Shown here piece after piece: positions 51,581 through 60,000 of a stretch of 60,000 bases of DNA; position 1 is the first letter of the stretch, and every line of letters begins with the position of its first letter. The DNA lies in the NCBI RefSeq assembly GCF_964204645.1, contig NC_134030.1:3079855-3139854 (forward strand). The letters are read 5' to 3'. A model generated the notes under the pieces. It searched no databases. It was given only the letters and a program-made list of their open reading frames with translations, and had not been told where the DNA came from. This DNA is from Tubulanus polymorphus (Eukaryota > Nemertea > Palaeonemertea > Tubulaniformes > Tubulanidae). A program made the position numbers and the translations under genes.

Positions 51581-53864
51581 CACTTTTGTTCGACGCTTTT
51601 TTCAATCAACTCAAAACCGCTGGTAGTCGCTCTGTTAATTACCATTAGCAGTAACTTCGCTCTAAAGAAGAAGAACAATTCAGCAACGTCGCTATAGAAA
51701 GACGTGGCTCGATCAGATCCACAGAGAAGCGGGTGGAAAGTACTGTTTAATCCCCACTGGACAATGAACGCATGAAATATTGAGCCATTAATGGAAACCG
51801 GTCCTGCAACATCCATCTAGATATCATGATCTTCACTCATTTCTCACTAATAGCCAAGAAAATAGGCACCAGAGATAAAAAGCCAGATGCTTAGTTATTT
51901 ATCGATTTCGTTCGCGCTGGCCATCGTGGATTTGTTTCCCAAGTAAAAAATAGAGAATGTGATGTGAACGACTCATGGTTGATTAAAAGGGGACTGTTTT
52001 ATTACATGGGCGGATATAAGGGGTTAGGGGCCTGGGCCCTGTATTTATGCCAAGATATCATTATCATACCGGTCATTTAATCATAGAATCTCTCACTACG
52101 GCTATTAAGCTAGATGGCCACCCCTAAAAACCAGCAATACAACGAGAGGCATCGGAGGTTTTGCCTCCTCCCCCTATTCTAAAATTCTGGATTCCCTTGT
52201 TGCATCATATATAATACTTGATATAACCGACATGTTATCGACTAAGTTATTCGAGAAAAAATGGAAATCGAAAGTCTCAAAGTACAATCCGATTTTTTTC
52301 TCCATATGAGACCGAGTGACTATGTAATGATGTAATATAAATTGATGACTTTGTAGCGAATTCGAATAGAGATGAATCGAGACTCGAACAAGTTGACAGT
52401 TAATTTGAATGATGAAAAATGGATGGTTTTAGAATAGGGCATAGATCAACGCTTTGGTCTCATCAATCACTCGTTAAATTTCTCTAATCATATTGAAATG
52501 TCGGGCTGACATTTTCTGATGTATTTTCTTCTATACCTTTGTTTGAAATACCATCGGTGTCTTCGAGTTAACATATATCATAATATTCGTCGACTTGAGA
52601 AAAGACTTCACCATATTTTTTTCATGTCGAACGCGTTGTTGAAACCCAACGTTGGGAGATAATGAAAGGACAAACGTTTCGTGTTGTTTTTGATTATTTA
52701 CTTTGTAAAGAAGCAATTTACCGAATGAGAAAGACTAGGTGATTTCCGGATAAAAAGATAAGCGAGCTGAAGTGAAATAACAAGTTGACGCGCGGAGGAA
52801 CGAGTATAGGATTGGAAGTTGCTGGCCGTCATTTTGTGAGGAAATTTTTGTCCATTTCGATGCGTTTTATTCCATATCTGCACCATCAATCTACCAGGCT
52901 ATACATCATCATGATGTAAACCTTAATGAAAAACTCCATAGTAGCAATATGACGATAAAATCCCTATCGGCATTCCTGCAGATGATTATCAGGATATAGT
53001 CGAAACATCAAATGAATTATTAACTGAACGAAACAATTCAGAATCCGTTTTGTTGAGTATCGTGGGGTTTATCGTATAACATCATGTTCTTTTATTAACC
53101 TCTCAGAGATGCTTGATTGTATTACGTATGCACCAATCCAGAGAAATAAAACAAAAAACGACGGCCATAAAAGATTTCAGATGACTTGCTCGGCTAATAT
53201 AGGCAGTCGCACACACACTGAGCTGTCAAGTCAGCTATTTCGTTTATAATGACACGAACATGATAATGAAGGCTATCGCAACATCTTTCGTAGAAACTTT
53301 GAAGACAAAAAAAAACTAGATTTCTCCGCATGATTAGCTAGAGGAGAGGTTGTATTCCTTAGAGGATATTGGCCAAACAAAATGTGATATTCATAGTTTC
53401 ATTTCAGTTTTGATTGATTAATTTTCACAATTAAGCGATTTAAAAGTTTTCAAACCCGTTCGTAGTTTTCATGTGTAAACGAACATGTATTTCGGTGTTT
53501 TAAAAAGCTTTTAAAGCATATTAAGACTCCAGGTGTTGACTAACACCACCACCTGGTGGGTTGACTGACTGAAAAAAAAATCGATTGCTGAAACGATATC
53601 TCGAGTTCCTTAATGATCAATGATATTATCGATTACAAAATAAAGCTAATGATATAGAATTATATGAATCTTAATCTTGAATCAAATCATTCGAAAGTAA
53701 ATTGACCTGTCGCAGGGAACCGCTTTTAGATAATACCGTTGTTTGAGTCAACTATACAGTGTGTTCAGATGCCTGACACATACGTAGACTTATCTTGTAT
53801 AAACTGTGGAGGCGGTAATACAATATGATTGGTAGTTTGGTCAGTGAGGGTAAAACTAACGAAT

Positions 53865-54000
53865 TGATGCGGCGCGCGACGCCGTTACCGACCTGGAATT
53901 GATGAAAACAACGTAATTACTTCAAACTAATCTGTATGTTCTGTCGGCGTTAAACAAGGCGGATCTCGTCAGTCGGATACGTGACCAGTAATACCGACAT
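53865..54000 (+). pseudogene. Coding-like remnant with one internal stop, unknown family
   Basis: Reads IDAARDAVTDLELMKTT, TAA, then LLQTNLYVLSALNKADLVSR in the same frame to a stop. Sequence is strikingly protein-like on both sides of the stop. No family recognised. Confidence 0.3.
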
Positions 54001-54088
54001 ATATGTAATGTTCGCTTTCGTGCCATCTGAATTAGTTTTATACAAGGAAGGTTAGATTCTTATGGTCGTGTTCAATTAGAATAGATAG

Positions 54089-54295
54089 GGGAGTGGAACA
54101 CTGCTGTAGGGGAGAGGTTCTATCACAGTAAACCATGCATGCTCAGGAGAGGGGAGTGGAACACTGCTGTAGGGGAGAGGTTCGAACACAGTAAACCACG
54201 CATGCTCAGGAGAGGGGAGTGGAACACTGCTGTAGGGGAGAGGTTCTATCGCAGTAAACCGCGCATGCTCAGGAGAGGGGAGTGGGACATACGCA
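54089..54295. repeat. 63 bp minisatellite, about 3.3 units
   Basis: Units share GGAGTGGAACACTGCTGTAG, GGGAGAGGTTC and CATGCTCAGGAGAG. The period is a multiple of three, which keeps both strands open (80 and 91 residues). The last unit is truncated with an ATACG insertion. Confidence 0.9.
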
Positions 54296-54584
54296 CTGCT
54301 GTGGGAGATGTCTATCGTGTCATACATCCTCAGAAGCGTCAAATATTTCACCGATCTTTAAACCAGACACCGAATTCATGAAAGGTCTTTTTTTCTAATC
54401 ACCAACTCTTTTAGAAAGGACGTATAACACTGTAGGCTCTGTATTACAGAAACAATTGGAACCATTTACATGGCAAAACCAAAGTTTTTAGAAAGTGATA
54501 CTACCATTTGATGTAAAACGAAGAACGTTCCACTGAAAATGGTACATCTGTGCTGTGATCGGGATATTTGCTTATCAATTTTGC

Positions 54585-54870
54585 AGTAGGTATTAAGTGC
54601 GACACTGCACACTGCCGACTCGACGGTTTAAAGGCTGTTAAAAGTTCTCTTAACGACGAGAAGATTTTGTCCTCGGGGATCAATTTGGACACGTCCGCCG
54701 TAAATGTGTCAATAATTTATCTCGACTACACGGGGATAGAACGAATTAAATTACGAGACCGGATTACAGGATTACTTGACCTATCGCGCGTTGTTCGCGC
54801 CGCAGGAGCCGCGGTAATTAGACCACATCCTCCGGTGGATTCCATAGCCGTGGTGGCGGTTCGATCGTGA
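54585..54870 (+). CDS. Possible coding exon or remnant, unknown family
   Basis: After a good acceptor (TTATCAATTTTGCAG, ending at 54584) the frame reads GIKCDTAHCRLDGLKAVKSS, then INLDTSAVNVSIIYLDYTG and RITGLLDLSRVVRAAGAAV to TGA at 54868-54870. Uninterrupted for 95 codons. It may be a terminal exon of an unseen plus-strand gene or another decayed fragment. An alternative donor-like GCGGTAATT lies at 54810. Confidence 0.35.
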
Positions 54871-55367
54871 CCAGTAGAGATCGCTGCGAACTGTCGTCAC
54901 ATATACGCGAGCAATACATTATATATAGACATGTGATGAAAATTTTGCCGGTCGTTTGGGGAAATTGCCGTCGATATATCACAGCCAGCTGCCCCGAGGA
55001 GTTGAGAACGGGTCGATAGTGACGCGATCATTATAAAAACAATATAACCTACGGTTCGAATTAGAGAGAGATAATTCGCTTCTCAAAAAGTATGAAATAT
55101 GGAGTCACTCCACCTCCCGCCAGGCATGCGCGTTGCTGGGTGACATCTTGTGTCGTTTGAGAAATATCGGATACACAGAAGTCAAGTTATTTATGTATTT
55201 GATATGTCTGTTGTTCCCTGGAGGTGTCTTACTTTCAGAATAGCAATGACTCGATAGATCCATGAACCCGGTTTCTTCTTTTTATAGAGCATTAACCCGC
55301 TTTCTGTGGATGATAAGAACAACATCGACAAAATAATCGGAAATCGTGACCAAGGGGTTAATATTCA

Positions 55368-55470
55368 GGACACCGGTTCCACAGTTGTGAGTTAGAGCTA
55401 AATCTGAGTTAAAATTAGTTCATTTTTAATGTTTTTTAAACTCTGTTCAACGCATGACTGTGGAACTGGG
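55368..55470. mobile_element. CCAGTTCCACAGTT foldback element, second copy
   Basis: Begins GGACACCGGTTCCACAGTTG and ends GACTGTGGAACTGGG, inverted ends, with GAGTTAAAATTAG/TTTTTTAAACTC partly pairing inside. Same family as 31372-31481. Confidence 0.65.
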
Positions 55471-55600
55471 AAGAGTAAGTTAGATTCAGCCCGTTCTATT
55501 CTCAAGATTCGGCCATTCAGTTGAGAACATTTCATGAACAGCAATTCTGGTTGGATGAACGTATATAGTTTCAATCAGTTTAGTCGCTAACGATCCCCGA

Positions 55601-55894
55601 GTGACCATTACTTATTGGCTAGATAAGGTCTTTAACGATAAGCGCGTGTCTGTTGGCCATAAACACGAACGCAACAGTGCTACAGACTTGCGGGCTAATC
55701 CTTGTACTGTAATAATTCATCACCACGGCAGGAACGATACTTCCAACTCTGTAGCTATTGCGGTAATTATTTCTGCTGAAAGCTACAAACGAAATGATGA
55801 GAACACGGCTACGAATGAACATGTGAAGTGGAACTCAGGCACTATACGGCGTGTGCTCGGCACGTTGTCAGCCCCGAAGCCATTTCTGAATTAG
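55601..55894 (+). CDS. 97-codon coding-like open frame, unknown
   Basis: Reads TITYWLDKVFNDKRVSVGHK, later NPCTVIIHHHGRNDTSNSVA, ending LSAPKPFLN stop. There is no ATG at the beginning (GTG), so if real it is a fragment. The opposite strand is also partly open. No family recognised. Confidence 0.25.
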   Translation: MTITYWLDKVFNDKRVSVGHKHERNSATDLRANPCTVIIHHHGRNDTSNSVAIAVIISAESYKRNDENTATNEHVKWNSGTIRRVLGTLSAPKPFLN

Positions 55895-56326
55895 AAAGAA
55901 GGAAATTATGACGAAGGCACTCCTCATTGTACTGGAGCAGAGGTGAAGTCTCGTACTAGTATGAATCTACTTCGAACTGACGTCGCTTTCATGCGAAAGC
56001 AATAATAGAATAGTCGATATAATTTATGACGTAATTAGAGCTCAGAAGATTAGACGAGATCTTCCAGTTCTAATACCGAAACTGACAAGTACCGTATATA
56101 TTGAAAGAATTTACTCGTCCTATGAGATCCGAGTTTCCTACTGTAACCGTTTGAACGTCATGCATGCACTTTTTCCAAAAAATATTTTTCTAATTCTGCT
56201 ATTGTATAAACGTATACATTGTTTTCTTTTTTAATTAGCTGATTCGATGTTCATTGACGATCTTGTCGTTTGATTATGGTGAATAAACTAACTTGTAACT
56301 TGTAACTAGCCTCCCCTTTTTCCTAG

Positions 56327-56406
56327 GCGATTCTGTGCAGAGAAAAGTGAATAACTCGTTCGTCAGTGACGAAATCAGAGACGATTTAAGATTGAGGTTT
56401 ACCTAA
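56327..56406 (+). CDS. Possible terminal exon, unknown
   Basis: A textbook acceptor (CCTCCCCTTTTTCCTAG) is followed by a frame reading DSVQRKVNNSFVSDEIRDDL to a stop at 56404-56406. The upstream partner is not identified. Confidence 0.25.
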
Positions 56407-56670
56407 ACGAGTTGGTCGGGTTGATGCGATGTCATAAAACGCGATTACCACTGAGCGAGATTCTAAACGATTAACGACGTTGCGGAGACATTATTAGTGT
56501 ATCAAATATACAGACATTACTCGACGAAACTCGATTTTCAATTAACCCCACATAACCTTTACACAATCTATACGTATCAGTCTACCAATACAGGGCTTGA
56601 GATGACGATGTATCGGGCCGTATCGGAGACAAATAATTGAGGTTAACAGTATCTCGGTATAGAAGAGAAA

Positions 56671-56865
56671 ATGGAAAATAGATACAGCGATGGAAATGAG
56701 TTGGTTATTTGTTTTATCGTCAAGCGATGGGATCGTCAAAACTGGCGCCTTTATCGAGCTAAAAACAGTCTGGATGCTCAAATTCACTTCAATCACCCGA
56801 ATTCCTGTTCAACCATAACATCAATAACCCTTATTATGTGTAGAACTGTGGTCTTATTCATTTGA
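56671..56865 (+). CDS. 64-residue open frame, doubtful
   Basis: ATG-initiated MENRYSDGNELVICFIVKRW and onward. Three frames are open here (also 84 residues on minus, 56796-56542), so coding strand and status are uncertain. Confidence 0.15.
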   Translation: MENRYSDGNELVICFIVKRWDRQNWRLYRAKNSLDAQIHFNHPNSCSTITSITLIMCRTVVLFI

Positions 56866-57231
56866 TTTACCGGTACATGTATTTATTTCACCTGATGAGG
56901 GGGATATCACCTCGCCTGATGAGGGGGTATCACCTCACCAGCGTGTGAGGGGATATGAAATACCGAAAACGTTCGTGTCAATAAACTATTTTACTCATTA
57001 CAAAATAAGGTTTATTTTGTTATCGCTTCTTGCTGTTTGATTATTTGAAAGTATCTTCCTCCGAGCTGAGGAAATACCACAAGATGATACACAATGAAAT
57101 ACATTGTTTCGCCACCAAGTTTAAATGCGCCGTCGTCATCTCCTCGACGCACGTCGTATCGAAGCCCCATAGACGTGTAGAATGAAATCAGCTGTGCAAA
57201 ATTCGACACTGTCGAATGCGCCGAGCTGCTG

Positions 57232-57390
57232 AAAATGGAATTCCAAACTTGTCAAGCGATTAATCTGAAGATCCGTCGAACACTAGGCAATTTACAAGAA
57301 ACGAAGGGTAATATTAACACTCAAATTGCGTCTCTACGAAAGGATTGAAAAGACCACGACCGTAAAATAGACGAGCGATTCTGTCTTATC
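57232..57390 (+). pseudogene. Coiled-coil-like coding remnant
   Basis: Reads MEFQTCQAINLKIRRTLGNL, then QETKGNINTQIASLRKD, stop, KDHDRKIDERFC. Heptad-like spacing of hydrophobic residues suggests a decayed coiled-coil protein. It ends at the ACTG microsatellite. Confidence 0.25.
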
Positions 57391-57399
57391 CCCTTCCTA

Positions 57400-57544
57400 A
57401 CTGACTGACTGACTGACTGACTGACTGACTGACTGACTGACTGACTGACTGACTGACTGACTGACTGACTGACTGACTGACTGACTGACTGACTGACTGA
57501 CTGACTGACTGACTGACTGACTGACTGACTGACTGACTGACTGA
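57400..57544. repeat. (ACTG)n microsatellite, about 36 units
   Basis: Perfect CTGA tetranucleotides over 145 bp. Three units encode SVSQ on minus, which explains the long minus-strand open frame here. Confidence 0.98.
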
Positions 57545-57964
57545 GTTGTAATTCCGCTTACAGACGACGAATGGAAAGGTTATATTCTTAAAGCGCCCGC
57601 AGAAATATCGTTCCATGTACGGTAGATAGTAAAGAATTGCCGCAATAGTTTCCCAGCTAACTGGTAAACAACAGCACCAAACCAGTGGATTTACTTCAAC
57701 CAAGCTGTTTATCTGCTTGAAGTGAAATTTTACCCGATGTACATGAAAGCACCATCCTTATGTTAAACATATACTTTTAATCCGGATGCTTTTTTAATGG
57801 TTTGAATACTTGCAGACGGATCAGACCATGTATCCGATATCTATAATCATTGAAGAGATTATGAATTCTTTTCTCGTAGCAATCTAGATACAAGATTGTA
57901 ATCCCAGACTTATATCCATGTCTTAATTAGTCATCCTTTTTTGTTATTAGGACAACCTGGACCA

Positions 57965-58108
57965 ACTATTTCAGGTTATTGTGTCTTACAACATCAAGAT
58001 GCTTCTGAAATTGCAAATAGTTCAAAAACTGAAACACTATTTCAGGTTGTTATGTCTTACAACATCAAGATGCTTCTGAAATAACAAATTGTTCAAAAAC
58101 TGAAACAA
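57965..58108. repeat. Two-unit direct repeat, period 71 bp
   Basis: ACTATTTCAGGTT, GTCTTACAACATCAAGATGC and GTTCAAAAACTGAAACA recur in order in two adjacent units with few differences, indicating a fairly recent duplication. Confidence 0.9.
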
Positions 58109-58410
58109 TCTGCTGATCTTTTTCTGATAATGTATCCGAGTATCTGAGTACCGCGATACTATCCGCCTGTCGTCGTTTCTTTTCACCCGATCGGATTTTT
58201 CCACACGTCTGATCGCGCGATATGTTACCTTCAATTACCCGAGCACAAAATGACACTTTTGATCTGATAATTACTATAGGGGATCAGAGCGCCAACCCAA
58301 CCAATTGATACAGACGACGGTTCAATCTACGTGATCGTTCAATCCTAACCGATCTGACCGGCGGCAGCTATATTGCGTCAGAATCGAGCTGGTAATTTAC
58401 CTGGAATGGC

Positions 58411-58599
58411 GTGCTCCGACTCCGGCTGCGAGCCTACTCGACGCTAAACAGCGGTGACAAGAAAATTGATACGAAAACTACAGTCGCCCCGACGGTGAAA
58501 TTACTGCATAAATTGGACCTAACTGACGAGTCTTTAGCAATAACTATCGCGTCCCGTGGTGAAACGCGGCGATGTCTAACAACATCAGAATCGCGCTGA
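58411..58599 (+). CDS. 62-codon coding-like open frame, unknown
   Basis: Reads NSGDKKIDTKTTVAPTVKLL, then HKLDLTDESLAITIASRGE to a stop; starts with GTG rather than ATG. The composition is protein-like; the minus strand is open as well. Confidence 0.2.
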   Translation: MLRLRLRAYSTLNSGDKKIDTKTTVAPTVKLLHKLDLTDESLAITIASRGETRRCLTTSESR

Positions 58600-58621
58600 A
58601 TGCAAACAACTAACAACATTG

Positions 58622-58936
58622 TCAGAATGAATAGGACAGTACGACGTCCATGGAAACATGTCTTGTGTTTCGAATTACCAGTCTTTGAGTACTACAGTAT
58701 TGGTTTATCCGTAAAGGCAAAATTCTTGGTAAAAGGTATACTTTGTATAGGCGTATATAGAATAAACCACGGGCGACAATGGTTCTTGGGCTCAGGCTCG
58801 AATCTGGAACTCCGAAATTCACATGCGATTTTCCCATTACATTTTGGATGGCCAATAGCTGAATTTTGTCGAGGCAGAATGATTTTATCATGACACCGTA
58901 GTCTTCCGACCCGGTTCGTACAGTCTGCAAGGTCAT
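58622..58936 (-). CDS. 104-residue open frame, doubtful
   Basis: MTLQTVRTGSEDYGVMIKSF begins a frame open on minus while the plus strand is also open for 97 codons (58600-58893). No motif distinguishes the two; one or both are chance. Confidence 0.15.
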   Translation of the reverse strand: MTLQTVRTGSEDYGVMIKSFCLDKIQLLAIQNVMGKSHVNFGVPDSSLSPRTIVARGLFYIRLYKVYLLPRILPLRINQYCSTQRLVIRNTRHVSMDVVLSYSF

Positions 58937-58959
58937 GTCGCTGGAAACAGGTTTTTATT

Positions 58960-59112
58960 GCCTATTTCTGCCGCTACCACCTAGCTTCACTGGACCGATT
59001 CTTTGCACTGACAAGACCCCACATACTAACATTGTACCCAAGTTTCATCAAGATCGACCCACTATTAACGAAGCTAGGTAGCAGAAAGACAGAGACAGAC
59101 AGACAGACAGAT
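58960..59112. mobile_element. Retroposon 3' tail with CAGACAGA repeat
   Basis: CCCAAGTTTCATCAAGATCG followed by AGCTAGGTAGCAGAAAGACA and a run of GACA units is the style of tail seen on many invertebrate RTE-type LINEs and the SINEs they mobilise. No reverse transcriptase is present. Confidence 0.45.
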
Positions 59113-59739
59113 AGTTCGAAAATAAGAATCTCCTGAACAAGCCCGAGAACCAAAAATGTTACATTTCCCCGACATTTTAAAAAGATATTTTCGAAGAAAG
59201 ATACAAATCTGAAAGAAATCCGTACGAAGCACTTCACGCGTTCACAGATCGGGAAATACCTCACTGTTTAACGAGGCTTTAGAATTACATGCCATCGATA
59301 TTTTTCTGCAGCCCCGGCCATTGCCACCGGGTCGATGCGTCGCTATACTCCATCGCGATTCTCGAATATCACATTACGGCCGTGTTGGACCCTCGATTAT
59401 TAACCGTCTAACTAAACATGTTTCCCAATCTCATATTTACACTGCTTGTGTTGTGTTATCGAATTTTTCATTCGTAGAGATAAATGGATTACAGATCTGG
59501 GATTAGCTGGAGCCAATACTGTGGCGTTTAAGCCTTGTGTTCTGATTATCTTGACATTACGAAGGTTTCTTCTCTCTCGCGTTGGTATCATTGTATTTAG
59601 ATTGTCAATTCTTTGATAAATAAGTGGAGTACATGACGATACTCGAGGTCGAATTCTGTATGTAGTTCTTATCATGACGTGATGAAAAATATTTTCTATA
59701 TTGGAAGACGGAGGGAAGATGTAAGCAGCCAAGTTCCCA

Positions 59740-59960
59740 TCAACCCCGCCGAGTGCTAAGCAGGGCATCATTAGCGGGTTTGATATTTCCTTTTCCCCCA
59801 GTTTCTAACCAAATAAGGTGAGAGACCAGAGAAGAACCGTCGACTAATGACCCACTGAACCCAGGCTTGAAGAGACGAAACAGTAACCATTGAGTTAAGC
59901 CTCTGGCCTACTAGACGTCTCCCAATCAGCCAAATCGAAGCCGCCATTCCTTCAGATTTT
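59740..59960 (-). mobile_element. SINE-like repeat fragment
   Basis: Read on minus, GATTGGGAGACGTCTAGTAG, then GGCTTAACTCAATGGTTA and AAGCCTGGGTTCAGTGGG, then CTTAGCACTCGGCGGGGTTG. The GGGTTCA box with an upstream pseudo A box suggests tRNA ancestry, but the fold is not convincing. Called on overall style only. Confidence 0.3.
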
Positions 59961-60000
59961 GACTGTGTAGAATTACTCACGAGTAAGGTTACGTACAGCT

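Noticed and set aside
57386-57703. 105-residue minus frame with (SVSQ)n
   Set aside because: By-product of the ACTG microsatellite.
1-60000. CRISPR arrays, bacterial operons, rRNA genes
   Set aside because: No regularly spaced palindromic repeats with unique spacers, no prokaryotic gene organisation and no rRNA-like sequence seen; repeats present are eukaryotic satellites and MITEs.

Overview
The window is invertebrate metazoan nuclear DNA. It is AT-rich, has small exons with canonical GT-AG splice sites separated by kilobase-scale introns, and carries many short non-autonomous transposons and satellites. The gene content and repeat style fit a lophotrochozoan (mollusc, annelid or brachiopod-like) better than an insect or vertebrate. 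I cannot name the species from sequence alone.

Three protein-coding genes can be supported. (1) Minus strand, 5948 down to 2942: the N-terminal part of a STARD3/MLN64-type protein. Eight in-phase coding exons encode the four-helix MENTAL domain and a phospho-FFAT-like motif. The START domain is not in the window and would lie to the left of base 1. (2) Plus strand, 9198 to 37085: a complete 463-residue GPI-anchored adhesion protein in ten in-phase exons (signal peptide, three Ig domains, one FN3 domain, Pro/Thr linker, GPI-type tail). This is the architecture of Drosophila Klingon and Wrapper. Its 3'UTR probably runs to the polyadenylation signals at 40429-40446. (3) Minus strand, from at least 50499 down to 41412: the C-terminal part of a protein with a Cys-rich juxtamembrane-like exon followed by a long, acidic, Ser/Thr-rich disordered tail. 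I do not recognise its family. Genes 1 and 2 are head-to-head and genes 2 and 3 converge tail-to-tail.

The introns hold most of the other structure: five copies of an approximately 285 bp element with TTAA flanks and CCCTTTCAGTGC termini (piggyBac-like MITE), one of them carrying a nested second element; at least six foldback elements ending in GGNC(A/C)GTTGC; a 39 bp minisatellite of about 17 units open in both strands; several other perfect foldbacks; tRNA-derived SINE-like pieces; and microsatellites. A recurrent motif resembling the hammerhead ribozyme core occurs at five places and is best preserved at about 23.6 kb.

From about 43.7 kb to 58.6 kb there are many short stretches, mostly on the plus strand, that read like real protein but are interrupted by stops and frame changes. 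They match no family I can recall. They look like a decayed block of coding DNA lying in and beyond the intron of gene 3. This is the least explained part of the window.
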